A DNA stretch of 64,000 nucleotides, taken from Marinisporobacter sp. GTDB taxonomy: Bacteria; Bacillota; Clostridia; Peptostreptococcales; Thermotaleaceae. The position numbers were made by a program, and so were the translations under genes. A model generated the notes under the pieces. The model saw only the letters and a program-made list of their open reading frames with translations. It was not told where the DNA came from and ran no database searches. Shown here piece after piece: positions 43,280 to 54,064 of the stretch (its first letter is position 1; each line of letters opens with the position of its first letter). The stretch lies in assembly GCA_025210525.1 (NCBI GenBank), contig JAOARP010000054.1:36325-100324 (forward strand). Direction: 5' to 3'.

Positions 43280-45115
43280 ATGAGTAAAATAATTGGTATT
43301 GACTTAGGAACAACTAACTCATGTGTAGCAGTTTTAGAAGGTGGAGAACCAGTTGTAATTCCAAATGCTGAAGGAAATAGAACAACACCATCGGTTGTTG
43401 CATTTACTAAAAATGGAGAAAGACTTGTAGGGGAAACAGCAAAAAGACAGGCAATTACAAATCCTGATAAGACGATTATGTCTATAAAAAGAGAAATGGG
43501 TACAGATCATAAAACAACTATTGATGGAAAAGACTATTCACCACAAGAAATTTCAGCAATGACACTTATGAAGTTAAAAGCAGATGCTGAGAGTTATTTA
43601 GGAGAAAAAGTTACAGAAGCTGTTATTACTGTTCCTGCATACTTTACAGATAGTCAAAGACAAGCAACAAAAGATGCTGGAAAAATTGCAGGTCTTGAAG
43701 TAAAAAGAATTATCAATGAGCCTACAGCTGCATCTTTAGCTTATGGACTTGACAAAGAAAATGAGCATCAAAAGATTATTGTATTTGACTTAGGTGGTGG
43801 TACTTTTGATGTTTCTGTTTTAGAACTTGGAGATGGGGTATTTGAAGTATTAGCAACCCATGGAAATAATCATCTTGGTGGGGATGACTTTGACCAAGTA
43901 ATCATAGATTTCTTAGCAGAGAGTTTCAAAAAAGAACATGGTGTAGATTTAAGACAAGACAAAATGTCTCTTCAAAGATTAAAAGAAGCTGCTGAAAATG
44001 CAAAAAAAGAATTATCAAGTACACAAACAGCAAATATCAATTTGCCATTTGTTACAGCTACTGCAGCAGGACCACTGCATTTAAATATGGATTTAACAAG
44101 AGCAAAATTCAATCAGCTTTCAGCGAGTTTAGTAGAAGCGACTATGGAACCAACAAGAAAAGCATTAAGTGATGCTGGTCTTTCAACAGGAGAAGTTGAT
44201 AAAGTAATTCTTGTTGGAGGATCAACAAGAATTCCAGCGGTTCAAGAATCAGTTCAAAAACTTACAGGAAAAGAGCCTCATAAAGGAGTGAATCCTGATG
44301 AATGTGTAGCTATTGGTGCTGCTATTCAAGCAGGAGTATTAACTGGAGAAGTAAAGGATGTATTATTACTTGATGTAACACCACTATCTTTAGGTATTGA
44401 AACCCTTGGAAGTGTATTTACAAAATTGATCGAGAGAAATACAACTATTCCTACGAGAAAGAGTCAAGTTTTCTCTACTGCGGCAGATAATCAAACAGCT
44501 GTTGATATTCATGTACTGCAAGGAGAAAGACAAATGGCAGGTGATAATATCACATTAGGTAGATTCCAATTAGGTGGAATTATGCCAGCACCAAGAGGTG
44601 TTCCTCAAATCGAAGTAACTTTTGATATAGATGCTAATGGGATTGTAAATGTTAGTGCAAAGGATAAAGGAACAGGAAAAGAGCAAAAAATTACAATTAC
44701 TGCATCAACAAATTTAAGTGATGAAGAAATAGAGAAAAAAGTAAAAGAAGCTGAACAATTTGCAGAAGAGGATCAAAAAAGAAAAGACGCAATTGAAGCA
44801 AAGAATAAGGCAGATACAATGGTTTATGAAACAGAGAAGGCATTAAAAGAAGTTGGAGATAAAATTAGTACTGAAGAAAAAGCAAATGTTGAAGGGAAGC
44901 TTGAAACCCTTAAAAAAGCTTTAGAGAGTGATAATGCAGAAGAAATCACAAAGGCAACAGAAGAATTAACAAATGCTTTCCATGCATTATCTCAAAAGAT
45001 GTATCAAGAAGCAGCTCAGGAAAATCCAGGTGCTGCTGAAGGTCAAAATCCAGAAAACAATCAGGATGACAATGTTGTAGATGCCGATTATGAAGTTGTA
45101 GATGATGATAAATAA
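43280..45115 (+). CDS. dnaK: Chaperone DnaK (Hsp70)
   Basis: 611 residues. The actin-like ATPase domain begins [19 protein letters not shown] and has [15 protein letters not shown] and [10 protein letters not shown]; the substrate domain follows from about 365 and the lid ends in the acidic EVVDDDK tail. It lacks the 24-residue insertion of the Gram-negative ATPase domain, as in Gram-positives. GAAGGAGG precedes the ATG. Confidence 0.98.
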   Translation: MSKIIGIDLGTTNSCVAVLEGGEPVVIPNAEGNRTTPSVVAFTKNGERLVGETAKRQAITNPDKTIMSIKREMGTDHKTTIDGKDYSPQEISAMTLMKLKADAESYLGEKVTEAVITVPAYFTDSQRQATKDAGKIAGLEVKRIINEPTAASLAYGLDKENEHQKIIVFDLGGGTFDVSVLELGDGVFEVLATHGNNHLGGDDFDQVIIDFLAESFKKEHGVDLRQDKMSLQRLKEAAENAKKELSSTQTANINLPFVTATAAGPLHLNMDLTRAKFNQLSASLVEATMEPTRKALSDAGLSTGEVDKVILVGGSTRIPAVQESVQKLTGKEPHKGVNPDECVAIGAAIQAGVLTGEVKDVLLLDVTPLSLGIETLGSVFTKLIERNTTIPTRKSQVFSTAADNQTAVDIHVLQGERQMAGDNITLGRFQLGGIMPAPRGVPQIEVTFDIDANGIVNVSAKDKGTGKEQKITITASTNLSDEEIEKKVKEAEQFAEEDQKRKDAIEAKNKADTMVYETEKALKEVGDKISTEEKANVEGKLETLKKALESDNAEEITKATEELTNAFHALSQKMYQEAAQENPGAAEGQNPENNQDDNVVDADYEVVDDDK

Positions 45116-45118
45116 ATC

Positions 45119-45146
45119 AAAAGGCACCCGAAAGGGTGCCTTGAAA
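45119..45146 (+). terminator. Terminator or attenuator after dnaK
   Basis: AAGGCACCC-GAAA-GGGTGCCTT, a tight stem with a GNRA-type tetraloop but a poor T-run, so read-through to dnaJ is likely. Confidence 0.65.
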
Positions 45147-45239
45147 ATATGAAAAAGTCTTGCTAAAAATATATATTTCTCATATAATTGTTATAGTTTG
45201 TAACACTCACAAAACCTGATTAGAGAGGCGGTGAGAAGA

Positions 45240-46373
45240 ATGTCTAAAAGAGATTATTATGAAATTTTAGGTGTAGACAGAGGTGCTGATGAACAAACAA
45301 TAAAAAGAGCCTATAGAAAGTTAGCGATGAAATATCATCCAGATAGAAATCCAGGAGATACAGAAGCTGAAGAAAATTTCAAAGAAGCCAATGAAGCTTA
45401 TGAGATATTAAGTGATCAAAACAAAAGAGCAAGATATGATCAATTTGGTCATGCAGGTGTAGATGGAAATGCTCAAGGTGGATTTGGAGGAGGCTCTGGA
45501 TTTGGTGGATTTGAAGATATATTTGGCGATATCTTTGATATGTTTGGAGGCGGATTTTCAAGTTCTAGAAGAAAAGCAGGACCTCAAAAGGGTGCTGATT
45601 TAAAATATGAATTAGCTATAAACTTTGAAGAGGCTGCATTTGGAGCAGAAAAAGAGGTAACCATCAAGAGACATGAGAGATGTGGTACATGTGATGGTAC
45701 AGGAGCAAAACCTGGAACAAGTAAAAAAACTTGTGGTAAATGTAATGGAACTGGTGAAATTCGCTATGCAACAAGGACACCACTTGGTCAATTTGTAAAT
45801 GTAAAACCTTGTGATGTATGTAATGGAGAAGGTCATATTATAGAAACACCTTGTGAAAAGTGCCATGGAACAGGAAAAGAATTGAAACAAAAGAAAATAC
45901 AAATTAAAGTTCCAGCAGGTGTAGATACAGGTTCTGTGATTCCTCTAAGAGGAGAAGGTGAGCCAGGAGAAAAAGGTGGACCGAATGGGGACTTATATAT
46001 TGTTTTAAGAGTAAGACCTCATGAAATCTTTAAAAGAGATGGAAATGATGTGGTTTGTGAGATTCCAATTACCTTTGTACAGGCAACATTAGGAGATGAA
46101 TTAGTTGTTCCTACATTAGATGGAAAGATTAAATATAGTATTCCAGAAGGAACACAAAGTGGAACAATTTTTAGAATAAAAGGTAAAGGAATACCAAGTT
46201 TAAGAGGCTATGGAAGAGGAGATCTTTACGTAAAAGTTATTGTAGAAATTCCTAAAAAATTAAATGAGAAGCAAAAAGAATTATTAAAACAATTTGCAGA
46301 TATAATGGGCGAAGACGTACATGAACAAAGAAAATCATTTTTTCATAAAGTAAAAGACGCTTTTGGTATTTAA
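45240..46373 (+). CDS. dnaJ: Chaperone DnaJ (Hsp40)
   Basis: 377 residues. The J domain contains HPD (YHPDRNPGD); a Gly/Phe-rich linker (about 70-110) and four CxxCxGxG-type zinc repeats ([32 protein letters not shown]) follow, then the C-terminal substrate domain. Start at the ATG at 45240 after GAGGCGG; a GTG at 45231 is inside the ribosome binding site. Confidence 0.97.
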   Translation: MSKRDYYEILGVDRGADEQTIKRAYRKLAMKYHPDRNPGDTEAEENFKEANEAYEILSDQNKRARYDQFGHAGVDGNAQGGFGGGSGFGGFEDIFGDIFDMFGGGFSSSRRKAGPQKGADLKYELAINFEEAAFGAEKEVTIKRHERCGTCDGTGAKPGTSKKTCGKCNGTGEIRYATRTPLGQFVNVKPCDVCNGEGHIIETPCEKCHGTGKELKQKKIQIKVPAGVDTGSVIPLRGEGEPGEKGGPNGDLYIVLRVRPHEIFKRDGNDVVCEIPITFVQATLGDELVVPTLDGKIKYSIPEGTQSGTIFRIKGKGIPSLRGYGRGDLYVKVIVEIPKKLNEKQKELLKQFADIMGEDVHEQRKSFFHKVKDAFGI

Positions 46374-46376
46374 TGA

Positions 46377-46404
46377 AAACACCCAGTCGTAACTGGGTGT
46401 TTCA
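46377..46404 (+). terminator. Terminator after dnaJ
   Basis: ACACCCAGT-CGTA-ACTGGGTGT stem with TTTCATT. Confidence 0.8.
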
Positions 46405-46484
46405 TTGTATTTTAAAATTTATGGTAAATATAAATAGAGTAGGGTATAATAACAGATAAAGTGAAAAGCGCGGAGGTTTTTGAT

Positions 46485-47441
46485 ATGAAATGGATAGAAG
46501 TAAAAATTAAAACGACTACAGAAGCACTAGAAGCAGTAGCCAATATTTTATATGATGTAGGAGTAGGTGGTGTAGCGATAGAAGATCCTAATGATCCTAT
46601 CTTTCAACAAAAGGAAACTGGAGATTGGGATTATATGGATGAATCTGTCTTAGAAAGTGATTTTGAAGGAGCTATTGTAAAAGGGTATCTTCCAGAAAGT
46701 GAAGATTTATTAGATAAAATAGAGTTAATCAAGCAAAGTGTAGAAAAAATACCACAATATAATTTGGACAAAGGATTAGGAGAAGTGACAACTTCTGAGG
46801 TATATGAAGAAGATTGGGCAAATGCATGGAAAAAATACTACAAGCCAAAAAAAATAGGAGATCAGGTAGTGATTAAACCTTCTTGGGAAGAATATACACC
46901 ATCACCTGATGATATTGTTGTAGAACTTGACCCAGGGATGGCATTTGGTACAGGAACCCATGAAACAACTATGATGTGTATACAGAACTTAGAGAAGTAT
47001 GTAAAGAATACTTCAACGGTATTTGATATTGGTTGTGGCAGTGGAATTCTTTCTATTGTAGCAGCAAAGCTTGGAGCTAAAGAAGTCATTGGTGTGGATT
47101 TAGATGAAGTAGCTGTAAAAGCATCTAAGCAAAATGTGTTAGATAATGGTGTAGACGGTACTGTTACAATCAAGCATGGCAATTTAATGGATGTAATCAA
47201 TGGACAATGTGATATTGTTGTGGCTAATATTATTGCAGATGTAATCATCTATTTATCTGATTTTATAAAAGACTTCATGAAAGAAAATAGTGTATTTATT
47301 GCGTCTGGTATTATTCTTGAAAAAGTAGATGAAGTAGTTCATGCTTTAGAAAAGAATGAGATGGAAATTGTAGAAGTTAGAAGACAAGGAGAATGGGCAG
47401 CTATTGTTTCAAAAGCAAAGGGAGATCAAAGGAATGCATAG
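46485..47441 (+). CDS. prmA: Ribosomal protein L11 methyltransferase
   Basis: 318 residues. The N-terminal substrate domain begins MKWIEVKIKTTTEA, and the AdoMet domain has GTGTHETT and FDIGCGSGILSIVAAKLG, with NIIADVI as the later motif. It trimethylates L11. The ATG at 46485 follows CGGAGG; the upstream frame from 46461 contains that site. TATAAT at 46445-46450 may provide an own promoter. Confidence 0.95.
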   Translation: MKWIEVKIKTTTEALEAVANILYDVGVGGVAIEDPNDPIFQQKETGDWDYMDESVLESDFEGAIVKGYLPESEDLLDKIELIKQSVEKIPQYNLDKGLGEVTTSEVYEEDWANAWKKYYKPKKIGDQVVIKPSWEEYTPSPDDIVVELDPGMAFGTGTHETTMMCIQNLEKYVKNTSTVFDIGCGSGILSIVAAKLGAKEVIGVDLDEVAVKASKQNVLDNGVDGTVTIKHGNLMDVINGQCDIVVANIIADVIIYLSDFIKDFMKENSVFIASGIILEKVDEVVHALEKNEMEIVEVRRQGEWAAIVSKAKGDQRNA

Positions 47442-48192
47442 ATTTTTTGTGGATGAGAAAAATATCTCAGAAGATAACAAAAAAATTATTATGGATGAGC
47501 CAGAAGATGTGAAGCACATAGGAAAGGTTTTAAGGCTTACGGAGGATGATTGTCTAGAGATTTGTAATGGAAATAACTATGAGTACATAGGAAAGATTGT
47601 ATCTCTATCAAAATCACAAATAATATTAGAAATCCTTGAGGAGAAAAAATCAAGTACGGAGCCTGATATACAGGTAACGCTTTTTCAAGGAATTCCTAAA
47701 TCTAGTAAAATGGATATGATCATACAAAAATGTACTGAATTAGGAGTATGTAAAATTGTTCCTATAATAACAGAAAGAACAATTGTGCAACTAAAAGATA
47801 AAAAAGCTGAAATGAAAAAAATTCAAAGATGGCAAAAGGTTGCAGATTCAGCAGCGAAGCAATGCAAAAGAGGCGTTATTCCTAAAGTTACAGAACCTAT
47901 TTCTTTTGAAGAAATGATTGATGATATATCAACCTATGATTTGAAGGTGATACCTTATGAAAAAGAACGAGAGGTAGGTCTTAAAAATATTTTAAATACC
48001 AATAAAGAATATAAGAAAATAGCTATTATTATTGGACCAGAAGGTGGATTTGAGCAGGATGAAGTTATAAAAGCTCAAAATGCTGGAGTAACACCTATTA
48101 CCTTAGGACCTAGAATTTTAAGGACAGAAACTGCTGGATTTGTAGCTTTAAGCATATTTATGTATGAGATAGGCGATTTAGGAGGCATATAG
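47434..48192 (+). CDS. rsmE: 16S rRNA (uracil(1498)-N3)-methyltransferase RsmE
   Basis: 252 residues of the SPOUT class. MHRFFVDEKN is the typical start (ATG at 47434), overlapping the end of prmA by eight bases. The knot region has IIGPEGGFEQDEV and LGPRILRTETA, which bind AdoMet. The gene order prmA-rsmE-mtaB is conserved in Firmicutes. Confidence 0.96.
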   Translation: MHRFFVDEKNISEDNKKIIMDEPEDVKHIGKVLRLTEDDCLEICNGNNYEYIGKIVSLSKSQIILEILEEKKSSTEPDIQVTLFQGIPKSSKMDMIIQKCTELGVCKIVPIITERTIVQLKDKKAEMKKIQRWQKVADSAAKQCKRGVIPKVTEPISFEEMIDDISTYDLKVIPYEKEREVGLKNILNTNKEYKKIAIIIGPEGGFEQDEVIKAQNAGVTPITLGPRILRTETAGFVALSIFMYEIGDLGGI

Positions 48193-49497
48193 ATGAAAAA
48201 GGTAGCATTTTATACCCTTGGCTGTAAAGTAAATCAATATGAAACAGAAGCTATGGGAGAGATGTTTGAAAAAACAGGATATGAAATTGTAGATAGTACA
48301 GAGCTTGCAGATGTATATGTAATTAACACCTGCACCGTTACAAATCTAGGAGATCGAAAGTCAAGACAATTCATTCGTAGAGCAAAAAGAAAAAATCCTA
48401 AAGCTATTATTGCAGTTGTAGGATGTTACTCTCAAACATCACCAGAAGAAGTATCATCTATTGAAGGAGTAAATATTGTTTTAGGAACAAATGATCGAAA
48501 TAAAATTGTTGAGTATGTAGAAGGTATACAAGAAGAAAATGAAAAAATCAATGCAGTTGGTAATATTATGGAAATAGAAGAATTTGAAGAAATGACTATA
48601 GGGGAAATAAAAGGAAAAACTAGGGCGTATCTTAAAATTCAAGAGGGCTGTAATCAATATTGTACCTATTGTATTATTCCATATGCGAGAGGCCCTATTA
48701 GAAGCAGAAAAGAAGAGGATATTGTAAAAGAAGTACAAAGACTTGCAAAAAATGGATTTAGGGAAGTTGTCCTTACAGGTATTCATGTAGCTTCTTATGG
48801 AAAAGATTTAGAGAATACTTCCTTATTAGATGTAATTCTTAAAGTACATGAAGTTGAAGGAATTGAAAGAATTCGGTTAAGCTCTATTGAGCCAACGATT
48901 ATGACAGAGGATTTTGTAAAAACTCTTGCATATCTTAAAAAAGTTTGTCCACATTTTCATTTATCCCTTCAAAGTGGATGTGATGAAACCCTTAATAGGA
49001 TGAATAGAAAATATACAACAAGGGAATATAAACTTATTGTAGAAAGAATAAGAAAATATATGCCGGGTGTATCTATTACAACAGATATTATGGTAGGGTT
49101 TCCTGGAGAAACAGAAGAAGAGTTTGAAAAAACAATGAAATTTGTGGAAGAAATCGGATTTGGTCAGGTACATGTATTTAAATATTCCAAAAGAAAAGGA
49201 ACGCCAGCAGCAAAATTTGAAAATCAAGTACCACCTCAAATTAAAAATATTCGAAGTGAAAAGTTAATTAATCTAGCAAAAGAATGTTTAATAGATTATC
49301 ATAAAAAATTCCTAGACACACAAAGGATGGTTTTGTTCGAAGCTGTAAGTAATGAAATGGAAGGATATTATGAAGGATTAACAGATAATTATATCAGAGT
49401 ATTTTGTCCAACAGAAGAGAAAATAGAAGGAAAAATATTGAAAGTAAAACTGGATAAGCTATCAGATGAAGCTATGGTTGGAAAAATAGTAAATTAA
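48193..49497 (+). CDS. mtaB: tRNA t6A37 methylthiotransferase MtaB
   Basis: 434 residues. The N-terminal UPF0004 domain has FYTLGCKVNQYE and NTCTVT cysteines for one 4Fe-4S cluster; the radical SAM CNQYCTYCIIPYARG binds the second, and a C-terminal TRAM domain follows. It converts t6A to ms2t6A in ANN-decoding tRNAs. It starts one base after the rsmE stop. Confidence 0.96.
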   Translation: MKKVAFYTLGCKVNQYETEAMGEMFEKTGYEIVDSTELADVYVINTCTVTNLGDRKSRQFIRRAKRKNPKAIIAVVGCYSQTSPEEVSSIEGVNIVLGTNDRNKIVEYVEGIQEENEKINAVGNIMEIEEFEEMTIGEIKGKTRAYLKIQEGCNQYCTYCIIPYARGPIRSRKEEDIVKEVQRLAKNGFREVVLTGIHVASYGKDLENTSLLDVILKVHEVEGIERIRLSSIEPTIMTEDFVKTLAYLKKVCPHFHLSLQSGCDETLNRMNRKYTTREYKLIVERIRKYMPGVSITTDIMVGFPGETEEEFEKTMKFVEEIGFGQVHVFKYSKRKGTPAAKFENQVPPQIKNIRSEKLINLAKECLIDYHKKFLDTQRMVLFEAVSNEMEGYYEGLTDNYIRVFCPTEEKIEGKILKVKLDKLSDEAMVGKIVN

Positions 49498-49570
49498 TAG
49501 AAGGAATTTTTTTTTCTGTGTTGAATAAGTATGGTGGAAGGTGTTTAAACTTGTAAAGGAGGTGACAGGA

Positions 49571-49912
49571 ATGGCTGATTGTATTTTTTGTAAAATAGCA
49601 TCTAAAGAAATTCCATCAAAAGTAGTATATGAAGATGATTACATGATGGCTTTTCATGATATAGAGCCTCAAGCACCAACCCATGTGGTTATTATTCCAA
49701 AAGAGCATATACCTTCTTTAGATGATCTTTCTAGTGAACATAAGAACCTTTTAGGACATATTCTCCTTTCTATAAAAGACATTGCAAAGGCATTAAATTT
49801 AAAAGAAGGGTATAGAATTGTAAGTAATTGTGGAGAACTAGGAGGTCAAACTGTAGGGCATATACATTTTCATCTTTTAGGAGGAAGACAACTTCAGTGG
49901 CCTCCAGGCTAA
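49571..49912 (+). CDS. HIT-family nucleotide hydrolase (HinT type)
   Basis: 113 residues. CIFCKIASKEIPSK starts the fold and the catalytic triad motif is HIHFHLLGG near the C-terminus. HinT members cleave adenosine phosphoramidates. The ATG at 49571 follows AAAGGAGGTGA; the frame from 49541 would include that site. Only 73 bases after mtaB, probably in the same transcript. Confidence 0.94.
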   Translation: MADCIFCKIASKEIPSKVVYEDDYMMAFHDIEPQAPTHVVIIPKEHIPSLDDLSSEHKNLLGHILLSIKDIAKALNLKEGYRIVSNCGELGGQTVGHIHFHLLGGRQLQWPPG

Positions 49913-49918
49913 AAAAAG

Positions 49919-49947
49919 TTGCATAAATTGTTAATTTAATGTATAAT
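49919..49947 (+). promoter_or_regulatory. rpsU operon promoter
   Basis: TTGCAT (49919-49924), 17 bases, TATAAT (49942-49947). A leader of about 85 bases with several GC-richer short stems (49960-50030) precedes rpsU; I cannot assign it to a known leader class. Confidence 0.7.
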
Positions 49948-50038
49948 AACATAGTGCTATTTCGGACCCCTGTATATTTTAAGTTGGGTGTTCTGCAAGC
50001 ACGGCACAAGTTTGCTAGCGGAGGGAGGGAGAATTATT

Positions 50039-50227
50039 ATGTCAACAGAAATAAGAATCGGAGAAAGCGAAACTCTTGAAAGTGCTCTTCGCAGATTCAA
50101 GCGCTCATGTGCAAAAAGTGGTGTTTTATCAGAAGTTAGAAAGAGAGAGCATTACGAAAAGCCTAGTGTAAAACGTAAAAAGAAAGCAGAAGCTGCTAGA
50201 AGAAATAAAGCTAAGAAAAGATTCTAA
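50039..50227 (+). CDS. rpsU: Ribosomal protein bS21
   Basis: 62 residues. [24 protein letters not shown] and the basic RRNKAKKRF end are diagnostic. The ATG at 50039 follows GAGGGAGGGAG. It heads the operon rpsU-yqeY and downstream genes as in other Clostridia. The function is in translation initiation on the 30S subunit. Confidence 0.96.
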   Translation: MSTEIRIGESETLESALRRFKRSCAKSGVLSEVRKREHYEKPSVKRKKKAEAARRNKAKKRF

Positions 50228-50257
50228 ATAAAATCTTAAAAAAAAGAGGTGTGACAC

Positions 50258-50701
50258 ATGGCCCTCAAAGAGAGATTAATGGCTGACTTAAAGGAAGCTA
50301 TGAAAGAAAAGAATAAAGTGAAAAAATCTGTTATAACAATGGTGAGATCTGCCGTAAAGCAATACGAAGTTGATAATAGAGTAGAGCTTGATGATGAAAG
50401 TATTTTAGAGATCATATCCAAACAAGTAAAACAAAAAAAGGATGCTATTGAAGAGTTTGCTAAGGGAGAAAGAGATGACTTAGTGGACGAAGCAAAAGCT
50501 GAAATAGAAGTTTTAATGGACTATTTGCCAGAACAATTAACAGAAGACCAAGTTTCGGAGATTGTTAGTAAAGTAATCGAAGAAATTGGTGCAAATAGTA
50601 TGAAAGATATGGGAAAAATTATGGCAGCAGTAATGCCTAAAGTAAAAGGTAGAACTGATGGTAAAACCATAAATAAAATTGTTAGACAAATTTTACAATA
50701 A
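50258..50701 (+). CDS. yqeY: GatB/YqeY domain protein
   Basis: 147 residues. It matches the C-terminal tail of the GatB amidotransferase subunit (MADLKEAMKEKNKVKKSVITMVRS, then DYLPEQLTEDQV and MGKIMAAVMPKVKGR). It is presumed to bind tRNA, but its role is not known. GAGGTGTGA precedes the ATG. Followed by a terminator. Confidence 0.92.
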   Translation: MALKERLMADLKEAMKEKNKVKKSVITMVRSAVKQYEVDNRVELDDESILEIISKQVKQKKDAIEEFAKGERDDLVDEAKAEIEVLMDYLPEQLTEDQVSEIVSKVIEEIGANSMKDMGKIMAAVMPKVKGRTDGKTINKIVRQILQ

Positions 50702-50735
50702 AAACCTAAGCTGTGCTTAGGTTTTTATTTTTTTT
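50702..50735 (+). terminator. Terminator after yqeY
   Basis: AAACCTAAGC-TGT-GCTTAGGTTT stem and T-run. Confidence 0.85.
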
Positions 50736-50815
50736 ACAAAATATTTTTAAAAAGGCAAAAAGTGTAATATACTATAGGTATGTAATAACAGATTATTATC
50801 AAGGGAGGTGAGGAT

Positions 50816-52129
50816 TTGCGGAAAAACCATATGAAAATTATAGTATTTGTGATTTTTTCTATGATTTTTAGCATATATAGCTATGCTGAAAATGAAAAAA
50901 ATGTATATGTTATTCCCATTAAAGGAGAAATAAACCCTGCAGTAACACAATTTGTAAAAAAATCCATACAAAATGCAGAAAATGATCCTAATTCTGTAGG
51001 GATTATCTTTGAAATTGATACGCTAGGGGGAATGATCAAAGAAGCTATAAAAATAAGGGAGGCTATTATAGCTACACCTCTAAGGACTATATCTTTTGTG
51101 AATAAAAAGGCTGAATCAGCAGGGACTCTTATTACTATAGCATCAGAAAATATTGTCATGAGTAGTGGCAGTACCATAGGCTCTGCTGAAACTATTCCGT
51201 ATACAGAAAAGAATATTTCTTATTGGAAGGGGGAATTAAGAACTACCGCAGAGCAAAGAGGAAGAGATACAAGATTAGTTGAATCAATGGCGGATAGGCG
51301 TATTGAGATAAAAGATCCTAAAGATCCAGAGAAATATATTGTAAAAAGGGGAGAACTTCTTAATTTAACAACGAAAGAAGCAGAAAAATTAGGGTTTTTA
51401 GATTTTATAGGGAATAGCTATGAGGAATGTTTAAAAGGGCTTGATATTCAATATACAGAAATAATAAATATAGAGCCAGATTTTAAAATGACAATTGCTC
51501 AAGTCGTCGCTAGCTCTATTTTTCTTCCTATCCTTTTAAGTATAGGGTTTATAGGATTTCTTGTAGAATTTTTTACACCGGGCTTTGGAATTGGTGGAAC
51601 TTTGAGTGTTATTGCTTTTACAATTTTCTTTGGAGGAAGTATGCTGGCTGGAAATGCAAGCTTTGCAGTGATTTCTATTTTCATTGCTGGTGTAATTCTT
51701 CTCTTGATTGAAGTCTTTGCACCAGGATTTGGTGCCCCTGGTGTTGGAGGAATAGTATGTATTATTACTAGTATCATATTATCTTCAGATTCTATTGCTC
51801 TTGGAATTACATCTTTAGCTATTGCTTTAATATTAACCCTTATTGCTGCTATATTATTATTAAAATATGGACCAAGGAATCAATACTTTGATAAAATTAT
51901 TCTTGGAACATCTCTGAAAAAAGAAAAAGGTTTTGTATCTAATGTTACAAAAAAAGAAATGCTAGGATTAGAAGGAATCACTATAACCCCGCTTCGTCCT
52001 TCCGGAGCGATACGAATAAATGAGCAAAGGATCGATGTAGTTACAGAAGGAGAGTTTATAGAGGTAGGCATGGAAGTGATCATTACTAAAGTAGAAGGTA
52101 GAAAAATTGTAGTAAAAAAAATAAATTAG
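50816..52129 (+). CDS. nfeD: NfeD membrane serine protease (long form)
   Basis: 437 residues. A signal-like N-terminus, a ClpP-like protease domain (residues 25-215, with the serine in KKAESAGTLI and a lysine in the downstream helix), five or so membrane segments and a C-terminal OB-fold from about 370 (GLEGITITPLRPSG). This is the long NfeD1 form that pairs with flotillin. TTG start after AAGGGAGGTG. floA follows 14 bases later, fitting a shared membrane-microdomain function. Confidence 0.92.
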   Translation: MRKNHMKIIVFVIFSMIFSIYSYAENEKNVYVIPIKGEINPAVTQFVKKSIQNAENDPNSVGIIFEIDTLGGMIKEAIKIREAIIATPLRTISFVNKKAESAGTLITIASENIVMSSGSTIGSAETIPYTEKNISYWKGELRTTAEQRGRDTRLVESMADRRIEIKDPKDPEKYIVKRGELLNLTTKEAEKLGFLDFIGNSYEECLKGLDIQYTEIINIEPDFKMTIAQVVASSIFLPILLSIGFIGFLVEFFTPGFGIGGTLSVIAFTIFFGGSMLAGNASFAVISIFIAGVILLLIEVFAPGFGAPGVGGIVCIITSIILSSDSIALGITSLAIALILTLIAAILLLKYGPRNQYFDKIILGTSLKKEKGFVSNVTKKEMLGLEGITITPLRPSGAIRINEQRIDVVTEGEFIEVGMEVIITKVEGRKIVVKKIN

Positions 52130-52142
52130 GAGGTAGTGAAAA

Positions 52143-53138
52143 ATGTCACCAGTGATTGGTATTGGGATTATAGTTATTGTAGGTCTTTTATTAGTAGGAA
52201 TTCTTTTGAGCTTTATCCCTGTAGGGTTATGGATTACAGCATATTTTTCAGGAGTTAAAATAGGAATTTTTACTTTAATTGGCATGCGTTTTAGAAGGGT
52301 ATCTCCATCAAGGATTGTAAACCCTCTTATTAAAGCAACAAAAGCAGGATTAGACTTAGATATTGATAAATTAGAAGCCCACTATCTTGCAGGAGGAAAT
52401 GTAAATAGTGTAGTAGATGCCCTTATTGCGGCTCAAAGGGCTGATATTTCTTTAGAATTTGAAAGAGCAGCTGCTATTGATTTAGCAGGTAGAGAAGTTT
52501 TAAGTGCTGTACAGGTAAGTGTTAATCCAAAAGTTATAGAAACACCAAAGGTTGCAGCTGTTTCTAAGGATGGAATTGAAGTGATGGTAAAAGCAAGAGT
52601 TACTGTAAGAGTAAATATTGAAAGACTTGTTGGTGGTGCTGGAGAGGAAACCATTATTGCTAGAGTTGGAGAAGGAATCGTAACAACAGTAGGTAGTTCA
52701 GATACGCATAAAGGCGTGTTAGAAAATCCTGATTTGATTTCAAGAACTGTTTTAGCGAAAGGCCTAGATGCAGGTACTGCCTTTGAGATCTTATCTATTG
52801 ATATTGCAGATGTAGATGTAGGAAGAAATATTGGAGCACAGCTTCAAACAGAGCAAGCAGAAGCAGATAAAAGAATTGCTCAAGCCAAAGCAGAAGAAAG
52901 ACGAGCTATGGCTGTTGCTAAAGAACAAGAAATGGTTGCAGCGGTTCAAGAAATGCGTGCAAAAGTTGTAGAAGCAGAAGCACAAGTACCAAAAGCTATG
53001 GCTGAAGCTCTAAGAAATGGAAAACTTGGGGTGATGGATTATTATAACATGCAAAATATTATGGCAGATACGAGCATGAGAAAGACCATATCCACATTAG
53101 GAAAGGAAGAAGATATAAATTCTCAAGAAAAGAAATAG
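52143..53138 (+). CDS. floA: Flotillin-like protein FloA
   Basis: 331 residues, UPF0365. An N-terminal membrane hairpin ([25 protein letters not shown]) is followed by an SPFH-like domain and a C-terminal coiled coil rich in Ala/Glu ([19 protein letters not shown]). FloA organises functional membrane microdomains. The gene is next to its partner nfeD. GGAGG precedes the ATG. Confidence 0.95.
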   Translation: MSPVIGIGIIVIVGLLLVGILLSFIPVGLWITAYFSGVKIGIFTLIGMRFRRVSPSRIVNPLIKATKAGLDLDIDKLEAHYLAGGNVNSVVDALIAAQRADISLEFERAAAIDLAGREVLSAVQVSVNPKVIETPKVAAVSKDGIEVMVKARVTVRVNIERLVGGAGEETIIARVGEGIVTTVGSSDTHKGVLENPDLISRTVLAKGLDAGTAFEILSIDIADVDVGRNIGAQLQTEQAEADKRIAQAKAEERRAMAVAKEQEMVAAVQEMRAKVVEAEAQVPKAMAEALRNGKLGVMDYYNMQNIMADTSMRKTISTLGKEEDINSQEKK

Positions 53139-53174
53139 TAAGTGAAGTAGCTTTTGATTGAAGGATGTGATTAT

Positions 53175-53660
53175 ATGGACTTTGATGATATTATAAAAGC
53201 TTTAACTATTTTCTTGCCTATTATAGGGTATTTGCTAAAAGGAATAAAACGTATTACAAAGAGGGATGAAGGGAAAGAAGAAGAAAAAGATAACAGCCGA
53301 GAGAATGAAAAAATTTCTAATGAAGTTTCTTCTGATGAAAAATTAAAAGAAATGAAAAATTTAATGAGAGAGGAAATATCATCTACATTGCAAAAGGATC
53401 ATTCTAATAGTAAAAAAGTGATTGGGCACGAAGAAGTTATAGAGATTGAAAATAATAAAACTCGTGAATGGAAGATAGAAGAATATTATCCTTTTGAGGA
53501 ATCGACTAAAAAAGAAGAAAAGGTAGAAAAAAAAGAAATAGAGGATATGATTAGTCAAAATGAGATAGGAAAGGAAGGTCTTGTATTCAATAAAAAAAGT
53601 ATTGTGAATGGTATTATTATGTCAGAAATATTAAAAAAACCTAAATCTTTAAGAAGATAA
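53175..53660 (+). CDS. Uncharacterised protein downstream of floA
   Basis: 161 residues from the ATG at 53175 after AAGGATGTG. A short hydrophobic N-terminal segment (LTIFLPIIGYLLKGI) is followed by a highly charged, probably disordered middle, and a conserved-looking tail (NGIIMSEILKKPKSLRR). I recall a similar tail in a protein at this place in other Clostridia, but no function. It may be a membrane-associated partner of FloA/NfeD. Confidence 0.65.
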   Translation: MDFDDIIKALTIFLPIIGYLLKGIKRITKRDEGKEEEKDNSRENEKISNEVSSDEKLKEMKNLMREEISSTLQKDHSNSKKVIGHEEVIEIENNKTREWKIEEYYPFEESTKKEEKVEKKEIEDMISQNEIGKEGLVFNKKSIVNGIIMSEILKKPKSLRR

Positions 53661-53694
53661 AAAGCTATGAAAATAAGTTTCATAGCTTTTTTAT
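53660..53694 (+). terminator. Terminator before yqfC
   Basis: AAAAGCTATGAAA / TTTCATAGCTTTT stem with T-run. Confidence 0.85.
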
Positions 53695-53772
53695 TTTTGA
53701 TAAGGGCTTGAAAATAAAGTAATACAGTGTGATTTAGGTGCATAAAATTAATTATAAAGGGGGGAGTCTCTT

Positions 53773-54051
53773 ATGAAGAGTAAAACAAAAGAAATAAGAG
53801 AGAGCGTATCGGAATTGTTAGAACTTCCTAAGGATATTATGCTAGATCTTCCTAGAATCACTTTGCTTGGAGATTTACAACTATATATAGAGAATCATAA
53901 AGGAATTATTGAATATTCTGAGACTCGAATAAGAGTAAATACTAAAAGTGGTGTGATTAGAATAACAGGAAAAGATCTTTCAATAAAGACCATTGTTACG
54001 GAAGAGATTATTATAGGAGGTCAAATTAAAAATATTGAGTTTATAGAATAA
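53773..54051 (+). CDS. yqfC: Sporulation protein YqfC
   Basis: 92 residues. Family features are SELLELPKDIMLDLPRITL and the glycine-bounded beta repeats (GVIRITGKDLSIK). Unknown biochemistry; mother-cell expression in Bacillus. GGGGGGAG precedes the ATG. It is followed by yqfD, its usual partner. Confidence 0.93.
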   Translation: MKSKTKEIRESVSELLELPKDIMLDLPRITLLGDLQLYIENHKGIIEYSETRIRVNTKSGVIRITGKDLSIKTIVTEEIIIGGQIKNIEFIE

Positions 54052-54064
54052 GGGGGGGAAGGCT